Shown: positions 1 through 13,975, numbered from the stretch's first letter. The stretch is 64,000 bases of DNA from Antedon bifida (GCA_963402885.1 OY727094.1:7442501-7506500); one strand, 5' to 3'. Numbers and translations: made by a program. The notes: a model not told the origin generated them from the sequence alone.

Positions 1-51
1 ACATCACACTTTTTTTGTCAAACTAGTTTGATCGTGTAGACAGAGCTTTAA
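1..51. mobile_element. MITE family 1, right end cut by window edge
   Basis: ACATCACACTTTTTTTGTCA is followed by AACTAGTTTGATCGTGTAGA and CAGAGCTTT, the right half and terminal repeat of the palindromic family described at 45930-46090. The left half lies before base 1. Confidence 0.7.
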
Positions 52-336
52 ACTGCACTTCAACTGAGACTGTATATAAGTCTATTTAAACAGTCCTCTT
101 CACAATAATCTTGTTTAAATAAAACAAGAGATATTATTGTTATTTTAAGAGATATGAAAGATATGATATTGTGCTGCTTTCGTGGTTTTAAATTATGCTA
201 TCGTTTGTTACATACAATTTTGATTAGTAGTATGATTATGATAATAACGGACCGAGTTTCATTAGTATTTTTTATTATTCAATCTTAAATTAAATTAACT
301 TATTTTACTTTTTAAATACAGTAGTATCAGAAGAAC

Positions 337-470
337 TGCTTAATATTAAGGACACCTTTGATACCCAACAAAGTGTCCCCTTAATAGGGGTGTCCCTAGT
401 GACATGCATATCTCTTCATTTGATTTCACAAGAAGGTATCCCCCATATAGGGATCCAAAAGGAGGGGTTA
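337..470. repeat. Dispersed repeat family 3 copy
   Basis: Contains AAGGACACCTTTGATACCCA then ACAAAGTGTCCCCTTAATAG and a partial complement further on. The same GTCCCCTTAATAGGGG core recurs near 3.4-3.66, 43.3-43.55, 50.7-51.0 and 53.1 kb. Confidence 0.6.
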
Positions 471-3389
471 ACTAAATACAGTAATTATGAATCATATATT
501 TCAATAGGACTACTCTGTTATTAAAAAAAAACTCATACAATGTAAATGCACAGATGATGCTTTATATAAGAGAATATAAATACTTTAATAGTAAAAGGTG
601 GGAGTAAAGTGGGAGTGTACACACATATATTATTTTTGCTATAGGAAAGTTGATTTAATTATATTCATTGTTTACATTTCATACTACTCTACTATCTATG
701 TCGGAAAAACGCTCTAGCTTAATTATTGTTTACCAATCGGCGAATCAGGAAGTTGTATTTAAAATACAAAAGCACTTACACTAGATGATATTATAAATTA
801 ATCATTATTCGTACTGAAATTTAAATTATTCATACTGTATAGAAAAATAAGCCATTTAGAATGCATTCTGTAGCTAGTATAGTAGATTAAAAATAACGTG
901 TACATAATAAATAAAACACTGTAGGGTGAATTTTTATTATTCATGCTAGTAGACTCGTAAAAGCATGATATTATAATCATGCCATTGATAAATCCACAAC
1001 ATTCAATTGTTATTGTTTACAATTTCGTTTCATAACAAATGGTTGTAGCCTAGAGTGTAGTAGTACTACTACACACTACAACTGCTACACACTACAGTAC
1101 TACTACTACAAATGTAAATAACATTTAATATTAATATAACAACATGGCAGTCAAAATGGACAGGTCTTAATTATTGTAAAAAAATACTACGGTGTTTAGT
1201 AGTAGCTCGGAATGATAATTATGCATGACGTAGACGGACACACCTTCTCCGTGCCTCTCTGTGTCCACTCCGCCAAAGAGCAATATGGACAGGCCTAGCT
1301 AGCCTCTGTTCTTTTTCTTCTTCATTCATGTGCAAGATCATTGATTATTGCATGTTGTATACAACTATTCAGCCAGCACAATTTTTACGACCTCTCATAC
1401 GTTTTTTTTTCACATAAAACAAATCTTTTATCGTATATATAAAGGAGGTTTACAATTTCACCACACACAGAGCGGTGAAAAAAAATTAAAACGTGGTCAC
1501 TGTCTCGATTTAACACTACACACACGGGGCCGCGCGGGGCGATGGAAGTAGTATTTGAAATGCATGCATCATAATATATGTGAAAAGCGTTAAATAAAAC
1601 TAGTTGAGCACATTGGGCACTAATAACAACACATTAAATTACCTTATGTAATGTTGGATAATTCTCCCGTTGTAAACACAGTCACGTTTTTCATTAATAA
1701 AAAAATCGTACGATATGACACACAGTCGATCACACAGTGTATTGATTTTTTACCATGGATGGATGGCCGCCCATAGAGGGCGATACGAACGTAAAATAAT
1801 TGCATGCTCTGATAATTGAAAGTCCGATATACAGTATTGCCGATTAGTAAATTAAAATACAAATGTATTTATGTCCCCCAACAACATGACAAATTAAAAA
1901 GTAGGGCATTTTGTAGTTTTAATAAAGTTATCACTTCCGTAAAACGAAAACAAAATAATTTTTGGTGCAGCTGATGATGACGAGGATAAGAAAGAAGATG
2001 ATAATTAAAAAGACAAAACAGATGTTTAAATTCAACCAAAAATACATTGTCTGACAGACAATTTGACTATTACAGTTGATAAATCAGTAGAAATTTTGTA
2101 GTTTTAATGAAGTTATCACTTCCGTAGAAAATATAAAGAAAACAAAATAATGTGTTCACTATTATGGTGTAGCTGGTGATGAGGAGGCAGGATAAAGAAG
2201 ATAATGATAATTAAAAAGACAAAACAGACGTTCACATTTGACTAAAAATAAATTGTCTGACATACAATGACTATTACAGTTTTTTCATGTACCAGTTAAC
2301 GCAAGATCGAGTCATGAGATGGTAAATATTAAAAGACGGCCATGGAAAAAATGGAAGCCAAGGGAATAAGGACGGCCATAGTTGTATTTTGTAAACAATT
2401 AAAAAATTAGTAGCCTAGTACTGTTTGCTTTACAACGTTTTCCATTAATTTTGATTTTTCTTTTGTATGTACAGTGTACAACAGTATAGTGTTTTTTATT
2501 TAAAAGTGTAAATATATCCAAATAAATAAATATAAAACAATCTAAAAAGTGGAAGAGGTACCATGCCATGCTTAAGAAATTCATTCACACCATCGTCCAC
2601 AGTGTGTTAATGATAATTAGTTCTATTCATGACATGTATTTTATACACACTCGACATGATACATTAATTTGCTGTGTATGGCTCCCCGTATCAATGAGCA
2701 TTAATAATATGTATACCATTTCAGTAGGTCGAGCATGGTCGACTGACTACTGCACTATATTGTTTTATTTTCGGGTCAATTTCCAAACTATTATGAACAA
2801 ACATTTTAACACACATGAATTCTTGTAATTTTAGTTATCTGTAATATTTATTCAATTAAAATGTTACTGATGCAATACAGTCAAAAGTGTTGGTGTACTG
2901 AATACAAGACTACGACTTCCGTGTATCGAGTACTGTGGGTACAAATATCTTTGATAAAAAGCTAAGGAGACCTTTGAGGTGGACAGTTGGAATGGAGGCG
3001 GGGCTTTCAATTAGAGAATCAGTAAAGAACGTTTAGACGTAAATAAATAATGAGTTTAAACAGAGTAAATTTTAATTTATATACGTCAAAGAATATAAAG
3101 TATTCACCGTGTCCCCGACTATAAATAAGTATAGTAATGATAATGTCCAGCGCATTGAGAGCTGCTTTATATGCGCTATTTAAGAATGAACTATTATTTT
3201 TATTAAGTACTGTGTATAACTGACGTTATAGAATGACGCATTTATTTCTACCCGTTGTGTGCACTGATATCAACTCCTTCAGATCATACCGATTACAAAA
3301 GTGGATCACAGAATAGGCATATAGCCTGTACAACTGTACATTGTATACTATTTTTTAATAAAACATAAAACGATATAGGCCTAGTACAG

Positions 3390-3660
3390 CCCCTCATTTG
3401 GGACACCCTTCAAAGGAGAGATTGGGAGTTTTTTTAACACGACCACCCACTATCACACACATGAGGTCTAAGGGGACACATTCAGACTAAGGTGTTCCTT
3501 TAATATGGGTTATATTGACAGTATTAGCCTATGACTGATGTCTATGGCATTTACGACAATAGAACCCCTATTAAGAAAGGAAGACACCTTCGGGACCCAT
3601 TATAATTGTCTCCTTAGCGTGTCCCCTGAATAGGGGTACCCATTCAGAGGATACGTTAAA
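3390..3660. repeat. Dispersed repeat family 3 copies (two, adjacent)
   Basis: Two blocks: CCCCTCATTTGGGACACCCT to GGTGTTCCTTTAATATGGG, then AACCCCTATTAAGAAAGGAA to GTGTCCCCTGAATAGGGGTA. They share the cores of the family 3 copies elsewhere. Confidence 0.55.
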
Positions 3661-4260
3661 AAATGATACTCTCCCATACAATTAATCTATACCACAATGA
3701 ACACTAACTGATCTGGACTGAAGAATTAAAACTGTAGCAGTCAACGTTCCACCAATAAAAAGCCAGAGAAAAGTATCATAATTATTCATGATAATCCATT
3801 TTTGAATTTATATATAATATTGTTTTGGTGATGAAAACAATATTGTTCCCTGAATCAACCATTTGGCACACTTAAACTATCCCCTATAAAGTAGTATCCT
3901 AAGATACCAAACAAAAGAGTCATACACAGGGCAACACAAATCATTTGCATATCATTATCGAATGATCCAATCAAATTGTATTATCGTCGTCATTAACACG
4001 TTTTTAATTTAAATGAAACGTGTGAATCTGGTTCAAATGCATACCAACAATTAGATTGTTTCATACCTCAGTTGGTGTTTGCCGGATGTGGAGAAGAAAC
4101 GAGCCTTTGTCGAGTTATACAGGGTTTTGCAGTAGGTAAGTATTTTAAGAACTCCGCTATTATTAATAAAATTAATTTCATATTTGTTAATAGTTGTATT
4201 TAGCTTAAAATTCGCGGGCATGTACCTCCGCAAACAAATTTAGTGGGCCGTAATGACCAA

Positions 4261-4288
4261 CCATGGATTAATTATTCATTAATCCATG
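4261..4288. repeat. Short perfect palindrome
   Basis: CCATGGATTAAT, a five-base loop, then ATTAATCCATGG. Confidence 0.85.
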
Positions 4289-4615
4289 GACTAACTGCCG
4301 CTGTAGAATAAGTTTCCCATCACGATGCTTTGCTTTTAGTGCGGCTAGAATATTATTTTATTACTTTATTTATCAACTTACAATACTTTAGTTTAACTTA
4401 TGTTAATAGACAACTACCTCATGTTGGCCTAATAAAGCAAAATTCGATACATTTATTTTGCTCTCCTATATTTCCGATATGACCAACTAACCACTGTAAA
4501 ATAGTGTATATTGTAGGCTATACATAAAACTATGTTTTCTTTATACCATTTGCAGGTTTAAGTTAAGTTTTCAGTAATCCAATTAGGCAACATTTATTTA
4601 GACATATAGAAAAAC

Positions 4616-4744
4616 CCCTGTCTACACTATCAAATTAGTTTGACAAAAAAAATGTGATGTGCCCAAATTATGGTAGTAATAATATGACGTCATCGTGTCC
4701 ATATTATGGGCACATCACATTTTTTAAGTGTAAACAGAGCTTTA
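4616..4744. mobile_element. MITE family 1 copy
   Basis: The left end CTGTCTACACTATCAAATTA and the right end AAGTGTAAACAGAGCTTTA are near-inverted. Between them lie ATGTGATGTGCCC and its complement GGGCACATCACAT around a central TGACGTCATCG. The whole unit is about 129 bp. Confidence 0.8.
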
Positions 4745-4794
4745 GCTTATAAATTCTCACAAAAACATTACGATACTTTAGTTGTTCATTTAAG

Positions 4795-4954
4795 CTATGT
4801 TTCCACCACTTGGACACAATGCTAAGACGTAAGCAGCACAACGCAAAAAATTTAACCAATCACAAGCGATGGGTTATCCGAACTGCTGCTTGTCATTGGT
4901 CAGCTACGATAGGGTATTTCACTCTGTTCCGTATCCTTACGATATAACGTTCCC
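4795..4954. mobile_element. MITE family 2 copy, diverged
   Basis: TGTTTCCACCACTTGGACAC then AATGCTAAGACGTAAGC, AACCAATCACAAGCGATGG and CTTGTCATTGGTCAGC. The order matches the family, with weak right end. It lies 50 bases after a family 1 copy. Confidence 0.6.
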
Positions 4955-5199
4955 CACACATAGACGAAAATTAATTACCTTCTCTTCTTCTTTTCAGGTA
5001 GCTGTGGGTGGGGGTTAGTGATCGATTCTTAATTCAATGAAAATAATCAAAACAAAATTTAAAATATCCAAATTTTACATCCTACTGTAAACCCTTACTG
5101 ATTTTCATCTGGATCTGATTTTTATATCAAGAATTTCGTTTGTATGTTTACGTTTTGTTGTAAAAAAAAGTGATTCAATTTCAACAAACTTTTATATCA

Positions 5200-5640
5200 A
5201 GATTTATTGCGTTTAATTAACTACATCAAGATTTGTGGATTCTAATGTATATCAAAGATTTTCAAATTAATTTATTTATACAAATTAATTTATAAAATGA
5301 TCTTTTGATAATTAATTTATAATATCATGATTTGTGGATTTCAAATTATGAAGATTTTTGGATTTTAATTTATGATATCATGATTTGTGGATTTTAATTT
5401 ACGATATCATGGTTTGTGGATTTTAATTGATATCATGATTTGATTTGAATATCAAGATTTTTGACTTGGATATTTTTTATCAACATTTTTGTTTTGGATT
5501 TTTCTACATCAAGATTTTTGCCTTGGATATAATATTTTTGATATCAAGATTGTTGTTGCCTTGGATATATTATTTTTGATAGCAAGATTTTTGCCTTGGA
5601 TATATATTTTTGATATCAAGATTTTGGATGTACCGTTGTC
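5200..5640. repeat. AT-rich degenerate minisatellite
   Basis: Irregular tandem repeats of TATCAAGATTT and GATATCATGATTTGTGGATT type, passing into GATATCAAGATTTTTGCCTT units. Open frames here are by-products of the repeat. Confidence 0.75.
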
Positions 5641-6169
5641 ATCAAACATAGTAAGAGCTAACATGGAACTAAAAAATTGATATAGAATCATATATTTATT
5701 TTTTGGTTCAAATTATTAACATACTAATAACAGGGGAAGACTTAAAGATGTCAACGCCATTTTTTTAGTTATATAATTATCCCAAATATATAGGTTGTAT
5801 CATGCATTAATGTTTTATTGTGTTTATACAATTTCTATGCTATTTTATGTAGGTTTATATTTAATGATATTGCAATCTTCTCGAACGAGGATGAGTTATT
5901 AATATCACGTGATGATTATTACGTAATAAGTACAGCTCCGTTTGCGACCACATTTTTGGTCATTAATTAAGTCTGTAAATAAGAACATGTAAGATGTAGT
6001 TAAGATATCTGTTGGAGCTGTACAATACGATTGTAACTTTTCGGACGTACTGTAAATATTATGTGTTTTTTCTCCATACTAACTAATTTTTTACAGATCA
6101 TCGGACCACCGTGTGAACAGTAGTTATAAGAACATCATCACGCCACAAGAATACAGTAGATCTTTACGA

Positions 6170-6403
6170 ACATCATCATATCACGTGAATAGTAGTTAAG
6201 TTGGCCTTACGTCATCACAACGTCGTCATTATACAAATATAATATGGCGTAATTATTGTATAAATACAATTGTAAGTTAGTTTAAAACATCATCATATCA
6301 CGTGAATAGTAGTTAAGTTGGCCTTACGTCATCACAACGTCGTCATTATACAAATATAATATGGCGTAATTATTGTATAAATACAATTGTAAGTTAGTTT
6401 AGA
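6170..6403. repeat. Two tandem 117-bp copies
   Basis: The segment from CATCATCATATCACGTGAAT to AATACAATTGTAAGTTAGTT occurs twice in a row, almost unchanged. The near identity indicates a recent duplication. Confidence 0.85.
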
Positions 6404-6889
6404 TCGTTATTTTTAGTACTGTTTTAACACTTAGGCATGCATGATACAACCGCCAGTGTGCAACTTAAGTATCCTGATGCGCACTGGTTTTATTATGGTT
6501 GGTGCGCATGAACATTTTTCTACGAGTTTTCGTTAATTGTGGTGGCACGATTAACGTTGATGCGTAGAATTTGTTTGTGCGTATCGGCCAGTCCAAATGG
6601 ATATGATCAGTCCAAGGTAGGTAAATATACTAACACGTCAAGACCCAAGAGGAAAAAACAAAGCAAGTCGTAAGATCGCATAGTCAGGATTTAGGACGCG
6701 GTTAGAGTAGGTTGCATAAGTGCAGTTATGTTGATCAGATGTAGTGGAAAGTATCAACTAACTGATTTACCTGTCTGTCACTTTATACAGACGCACCATG
6801 TAAAAAAAAACCGTGGCATTGATATCATTCAGTACTCGGGTGATTGCCACAACCAGACACATCATCAACATCACATCACTACCACGAAA

Positions 6890-7330
6890 TCCCTTAGAAT
6901 GCAGTTATGTTGGTCAGATGTAGTGAACAGTATCGGCTTACTGTTCTCGGTTTCAAAGAGACTGAGAACAGTTCGTTGATGCCATGTTCTGAAGAGACGA
7001 TGTCTCGGAAGAGACATCGTCTCTTTGGAAACATATTGTATGTGTGAAGTTTTGTTGCTGTTTGCTGTCTCTCATAACCAATTCTGATTAGATGTAGTAG
7101 TCGTGTAGTGTCGTTTTCTTTCTATTATAATCAAGGTCTTATAGTCAGTATGTCTCTTAAGAGACGTTGTCTCGAAAGAGACATCGTCTATTCGGAGACA
7201 TTTGTGCAGTTTTGTTGTTTGCTTTCTCTTATCAAATTCGTCTCATTCTGATTGGATTTTAGTGGTCAGTATGGCTCTGAAGAGATGATATCTCGAAGAG
7301 ACATCGTCTCTTCGGAGACATAGTAAAAGT
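6890..7330. repeat. Three tandem units, each with a perfect-type hairpin
   Basis: Inverted repeats occur at 6992-7025, 7159-7192 and 7280-7312. Each has an AAGAGACGATGTCTC-like arm, a 2-4-base loop and GAGACATCGTCTCTT. Between them are related spacer sequences with TTCTGATTAGATGTAGTAG or TTCTGATTGGATTTTAGTGG and TTTGTTGCTGTTTGCT. Confidence 0.75.
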
Positions 7331-8089
7331 TAGGTTTTACGCGACATAACACAATTCCAAACAAAATCAAAGACATTCAAAACAAATTCATCATCAATAA
7401 CCACCCGAATAATTCACCCCACCCAAATATAATGATATGCTCTAACAATACATTCCTTTTCAGGGTAATGAATGTATTTTTATCTTTCCAGAGTTAGAAG
7501 AATAACCTTTTCTTTTTGTCTTTCAGATACTTATTTATTTATAAATGTGTATTATAATTATGCGAGTAAAATGGCAAGATGTTCCATAATATTAAGATTT
7601 AAAGTCTAACCAATAATAATAATAAATTAAAAAAATCTGTTGACTTTGTTGAAAACTTTATTTATTTTTTGTTTTGCAGAACTGAACTGTGCTTATCTGG
7701 AAACGTACCATTATGGCAAATTAACGTTCTTCACTATTACGTTCACTAAAATTGATGACCGCCGTCTGGTTTTAGTAATGGAACAACCCCTTTCCTTTTA
7801 TAATTAGTTTTTTTTTGCAGAACTAGACCTCTGTTGCCAAATGTTACCAAGAGACTGATTGATAGAGGGCGTCCTATTTATATTTTTCTCATATTAAAGA
7901 CGGACTCGAGTCACAAATATATCGATTCTTTTACTACGATAACTTGAAAATTGTAAACGTTATCGTACAAACAAATATTTAAATGCATTTATTCAGGCTA
8001 TTAAAGATGTACAAAAAACATAATTCAGGCTATTGAGAACGTACAAAACTACGTTCCTTGTCCAGATCAATGCGACAATCCCTAAAAAT

Positions 8090-9332
8090 AGAGAATGATA
8101 AAGGTTCTTACCGCTGTCGCCATGGACACCAAATTTTATGAAGAGGAGTCCCTAAGACAACTAAACGTCTTCCTTATAGTAAACCGATCCCACTCTGGAA
8201 ATTGCGAATCTCTAAGAAGTTGAAAAACAACATCGATCCATTTTTTTTCCAGATTTATGACCTCGTTTGACACAATCCAGTTCCAGACAGGTTTTAATGT
8301 TTATAGATTATTTATATGTAAATCCACAAAGCAGGCAATTCTGGTTGACCCATCATTTCGGACATCGGCACTGCTACAAAACCTAATAATGTTGATGATT
8401 ATCTTAGCCCATATGTGATCTCCTCTCATATATTCAGTACTCTACGGACTTTATCCGCAAAATTAACTAAATTCAAAATTTACATAACACAGTTATGGCA
8501 CTATGGCAAAAAAGTATCTCTTACAAACTTATTATGGCAAATTGTCTGTCTCTTTAACCAAATAATCACTTTTTAAAATGTAGATATATCTCCTCGTCAG
8601 GATATCATATGAAGATAATCTGGACATGAATTTCTTATTGAATATCAATTCGAACCACCAAAATTTAGGCCTACAAAGATATTTTAAATTTGTACATTAA
8701 AGTGACCATGGAAAATGGTATACACTTAAAACTCAGCTATTCCGTAACCACACGGATAGACATACGGCCATCCCCGAATTTCGTATCAAACGTTGTTTAT
8801 CAAATTTAGATTTTGAGAGTCGTACAGAAGAACTAACCGGACCGGAAATTACAGACGAGAGAATTATATCCAAACTGCTAAAAAGAAAGCATATATTATT
8901 CTTTGCTGTTAAACGCAAAGAAGGTTTTATAAAATCTCTTTGTTCTGACGTACAAACCACGCCAGCCAAATTGGACTGCCATTGGTCACAATATATCGCC
9001 TTAGGTTGGCTCACAGAGAGACACATGCCCATTCTACCATCCACTGGACATCTCAAAGACTACCCATATTGTTCAATTTCGTAGACCTTACATGTCATAC
9101 TTACTCTAATGACATTCAACATTTGGGCAGTCACCCTTTTGGTCAATCTTGCAAAACTTGTTTATTAGTCCACTCTACTAACAAAAATTGGCCTCATTTT
9201 GAAAGTCTAACCAAAAATGTTGTTTATCTCGTATACAGTAATATTTATGGTAAACAGTACATCGGAGAAACCAAAAACATTCCATTCTCTATTAGAATGA
9301 TGCAACATAACAGTCGACAATCAAAACATTGA
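8090..9332 (+). mobile_element. Decayed retroelement with RT motifs and GIY-YIG domain (Penelope-like)
   Basis: Several short frames on the plus strand, broken by stops and frameshifts, resemble Penelope-like elements. Near 8115-8165 one frame reads AVAMDTKFYEEESLRQLN, like the conserved start of these reverse transcriptases. Near 8325-8410 another reads GNSG, a stop, then PIISDIGTATK and DDYLSPYV, like the RPIIS-x-IG-T block. At 9150-9332 an open frame gives CKTC, then NVVYLVYSNIYGKQYIGETKN and an R-x-x-x-x-H, which is the GIY-YIG nuclease core. The reverse transcriptase is clearly dead. Element ends are not defined. Confidence 0.72.
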
Positions 9333-9408
9333 TGCTTGAACAACCTGCAGCCTAACATGCTAACTCAGCTAGTCACTTTGATGCAAATTTCATAGTTTCA
9401 ATAGATGG

Positions 9409-9444
9409 AGCATGGACCTATAAATCAAATTTATAGGTCCATGG
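9409..9444. repeat. Short perfect palindrome
   Basis: CATGGACCTATAAAT, a short loop, then TTTATAGGTCCATG. It lies just after the GIY-YIG remnant. Confidence 0.85.
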
Positions 9445-10479
9445 ATGGAGCGAAAAAACTTGCAAAGACAAAGAAAACCACTTGGATTTTTTTTTTTTTT
9501 TAAGAAACCCTAAAACCTTTTAGACTTACTGATGAACATTTTCCCTATGTTGATAGAGAACCTTTCGTTTTAACATTAGGAACATACTTCCAAATCGGTA
9601 AATTTATTCCTTGTTTGATATTCTCAATTTAACCCCAAAATTGATTGTCTCTATGCCAACTGTCTGTGTTTTGTATCGTATACTCGCCACCAATCATGTA
9701 CATCTTCTATTATACTTTGTTTTATTCCAATCTACTCTCAGCAGCTTATATTCTAGCTAACCTTCACACTCTCTGCACCAAGGAATTCTCTGCTCTGCAA
9801 TTTATTTTTTGGCTGTTTTACTTTATAATTTTTATTGACCTTTTTTCATTTTTTATTTGTATCTATATATTAATGAGATCCAGCCATTAATATCACAGTA
9901 TTGTCATTTTTCTATTGATTTGCCTTTGAATTTATAAATACCTAAAGAATTAATATCCTTGGAAAATACTTGATAAGTTGCCAAATACTAGGAATCTAAA
10001 AATATCCGTCTTGTACTGTAGTTTTGACGTACGGCCTAAAGTTAGTATATAATAAAGAGTGGTTCAGAATTGGGGTCCTAGTCCGGATTGCCTCCATATT
10101 TAATGGAGTCGTCCGTGACCACATAATCTATTTGTGGTTTAAATTTGGTAAAAATCCCTCTTTTAGTTTTGGCGTTATATCCTGCTAACAGACAAACACA
10201 CGCACAGATATCTCAATCACAAATATAACCTTCTATAATAAGTAATAAGGTAATAAGTTATAAAAACTTACGTTGTTTGCAGTATTACGGTACGGTACTG
10301 GTCATTTATCAGTTATTTTAACGTTATAGTCCTACCTATTATACTAAAATACAGTTATCTCTCCTCTTATTAATTAATAATACTTAGGACATGATTGTCT
10401 GCGATTTTAACGCATGTTCAATTGTAGGCCTACTCGCAAACGAACTGTGTAGTACGATTTTAGAGTAGGCCCTAAAGGC

Positions 10480-10568
10480 CTGTCTACACTTTCAAACAAG
10501 TGTAATGTGCCCAAATTATGGTAATGATATGATGTCATCGTGTTTTTTGTCACAAAGTATACAGAGCC
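10480..10568. mobile_element. MITE family 1 copy, internally shortened
   Basis: CTGTCTACACTTTCAAACAAG, then GTGCCCAAATTATGGTAATG, GATGTCATCG and TTTTTTGTCACAAAG before ACAGAGCC. The order matches the family, but the right arm has lost most of its terminal repeat. Confidence 0.65.
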
Positions 10569-13500
10569 TCACTGAAAACCCCGTGTAGGAACTAGTTCCT
10601 CTGGTTCTTAGTATAGTAATGAATTAACATTTTCTCTTGTTTTTTATTTTCCGCAGTTACTGGCATTACATCCAGCTAAATGTCTTGATTAGTTCACGAC
10701 CTGTACATACTCCATACTTGTGCAGAGAATCTTGTGTTTTGTTCCTGTGAAATGGATTTCCAGCTCTCTGGAGAAACACAATTGTTTTTGTTTACATAAT
10801 AAGTATAAATATTAGGGTACTGTAAATACATTCATTCAAATGCAATGTAATCGTACGTACATACCTTACATACAAACGGTAAAATAGTTCTGTATACTGT
10901 AAAAGAATCCTTTTCAATTAGCGAACTTTTGCACTGTGGTAATGCATGGCTAAACCCTTGTACGAAACACTGTTTAATTCAAAGATAGTTCATTATTTTA
11001 CAAATACCGGTTAAAAATTACGGTGTTACGGATATGATACTGTAAATATAAGTATACTGTAAGGCATCCGCGCACAAAAAAAGTTTTACAAAACGGCGCG
11101 CCTTTTGACACGAATGTATTCAGTTGGATGTCTTCCGTACTCTCCGAGGTTTCATTTCCAATAACTTATTTAATAAATACCGGTAGGCCTACCATTAACA
11201 CTCATCATTTTCTTATATACTAATTTTTTGTTTTGTTTTCAGGTCCGATCGAAAGACAACAAACGCGCGTTCATTTTTTTTCACATTTTACATAATTTGA
11301 TTAAACTCGGAGGGAAACGGAAGTCAGCAATTAAATACGATTATTTTGCGCCTAAACATTTCAATTCATGTTCACATGTCAACCTTGGTCGTGAGCTGCT
11401 CATGACGAATCGATATTGTATATGAAAGTCCGTCTTCAGACGAATGCACGCGATGTTTAACTGCCAACTGTTAGAGAATACTAAATTATAAAAGTGTAGA
11501 AATAATTTTTCTTCGGTTTTAAATAGATTTGTGACTATTAACGTGTTCACACCAGTATCGTATGTTCTAAATATAAAAACTGAGAACAAAAGTAGAACGT
11601 CTTAAGACACGCCGATATGGTGTCGAATACCCACAGAATCTACTTTATTCTTGTTTAGGCCTATATTAATAGATTAGTAAAGTTTAACACCAGCATCGTA
11701 TAGTTAAACTGTACGGTATCAAATAAGCCAAGTAAACTAGGAACAAAAAGTAAAACGTCTAATACACGCCGATACGGTAACTGTAAAATATCCACAGAAA
11801 CTACTTCGTTATTAATTTTTTTATATCCATAGATTGGTGGCGAAAGAATTGTCAAAGGGGAACGATTATTAAACCAACAAAATTACGTAAAAGGCTTACT
11901 AAGTGCACATGTGGTATGTTGTTGTCAGTCTATTTCTATCATTGCTAAGAAGTTTACCGCGTGAATTACCAATTGGCTGCTACCACACAGTAAAGTCATC
12001 AGAAGATGACTAGCAATACTTACATTGCCTTTCTACAAGTTGGTTGGCTAGTTATATATAATATATCGATCGATTAGATATAATATATCGACCATCCCCG
12101 CTGAACCTTGTGCATTTATTGAATTGTATCATGTTTCTCATAGATTGAATGTGACCATGTACTGAAAGCACCTGATGTGGTTTCGACAAAAGTGGTGATC
12201 CGATTTTATCAAAGTAAATTTATATGGTAAGGTACACGGTGAAATACCGACGCAACATCACATACAAGGTAAGTATGGCTCTATTGCAATTATGATACCA
12301 TGGATGTAAATGTAAAGTTTGATGGATAACCTGTTCTGACTAGGCACAGTGTGAACGTCTCGTGCCACTAGTTTCATCTGCCCTAAGGATCTTCAAGATC
12401 TTCTCTTTCCACATCGAGAGCCTAGATGGCCCAGTATACCTATCTATACTCTTAACACAGCGTTAATTAAAGTGTACACGAACCATATCATGGTCGAGAA
12501 GAGCATTGAACCTGGGCTTTGGCGTTTCCTTACCTGTCACTCGACTGGATTGCAACCGCCCTCTTATATCTAGTAAACCGTACGAAATTCCATATCTGCC
12601 CTTAAAACATTTGTTGTCATACTGGTAACCATTTTGTATTTGTATCTTATTTGTTTTTCCGATATCAAGAACTCTTGAACATCATCACATCGACATCACC
12701 TGACTAGCGCCACTCCAGCAGAAATACGATTTGTAAATTATAAGAGGACAATCAGCTTTCTGTAGATAGGTAAAACGACAATTAGATACACTAACTTGTC
12801 AAATATAAAATAAATATAATATATACAAATTTGTACCTAATAAAATGTCTGTATATTATGAAAAACATGAAAAACAAACAACAATTTTATTTTACAGATT
12901 AAAATGTGTGTTGCAAGACATGATAATGCCTTCAATTACGAATCATGATGAACCAACAGTCCTTTAATCTTTTGTCTGGCTGCGACAAATACCAACAGAA
13001 CTGTACTACACATATTTTGTTGAGGGACGTTGAACTGATTATGAAAAATCATTTGATCTCCGGAGCACAGAATCCTGTTGGATTGCCTTGGATAAACTGC
13101 CTAGGTGATATAGCCTACTTTATAGTTCAGATTTCGTATTGGTGATGCGGGACTTTATAATTTAGACTAGAGCCAGTACAACTTGTACAGGAAAAAAAAA
13201 ACAATACTTAAATTTCGCTTCCGTTATGTATTATTGAAATCGCTATGGTACGACCAACACCAAACATTTTATTGACTTTTATTTTCCACATTGAGATTTG
13301 GAAAACTTTACTCAACGTTGTGTAGAGAACAAAATGGTACAGAGAAGACAAACTGATACTGCCCCCAATGCCAACATGAATGAAACCAATCAAATTAAGT
13401 AGGTGATGTTGTATAATTCAGAGTATTCACAATGCGGAGTTTATGTTAGGCCCTAATGTTGCGTCTTGAAGAGCCGGATATCTAGAGGAGTCGTATATTG

Positions 13501-13849
13501 CCTACAATCTCTTTTTTTATCTCTGACGAACAGTTACGTATAATCCTCCTCTCACTCAAGTCCGAAGCAAAAAAAAGATTACTAATCCATCCAATAAAAA
13601 TCATTTTTATTGTAATCAAATTTTGTTTCAGGTTCAATACCGTCAAACGAGTTTATGGACGTACACCAGTAACACAAAATGCACCACCTGGCACCAACCT
13701 ATAATGTCCGAACCAGACATACGCCGAAACAAGTACGTTGGAGTAGATACCTAGAGAGCACAAGAGAAAACCGATGTCACCGGACAACATATTGATTGAT
13801 GGCTACCACTATAACGACGTGGAACCAGTGTCTAGCTGCTACTATGGCA

Positions 13850-13975
13850 GCGTCAGGAACCGGATACCCACCAGGACCAGACAACATGCAAGAGTGTGGT
13901 ACTACTAGAGCAGCAGTCAGGAACCAGACAGCCACCAGGACCAGACAGCCACCAGGACCAGACAACATACAGGAG
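13850..13975. repeat. CCACCAGGACCAGACA direct repeats
   Basis: Four close repeats of CCACCAGGACCAGACA, in a locally GC-richer patch. They give proline-rich open frames on both strands, which I do not accept as genes. Confidence 0.65.

Noticed and set aside
1348-3000. Small open frames in the first 3 kb
   Set aside because: All under 90 codons, low complexity, no splice continuity and no family resemblance.
9150-9332. Host GIY-YIG nuclease gene
   Set aside because: Upstream frames are broken and carry reverse-transcriptase motifs, so it is part of a dead retroelement.
11228-13704. Spliced non-coding RNA suggested by several acceptor-like sites
   Set aside because: Pyrimidine tracts with AG are common in such AT-rich DNA, and I could not pair them with convincing donors or a conserved exon.
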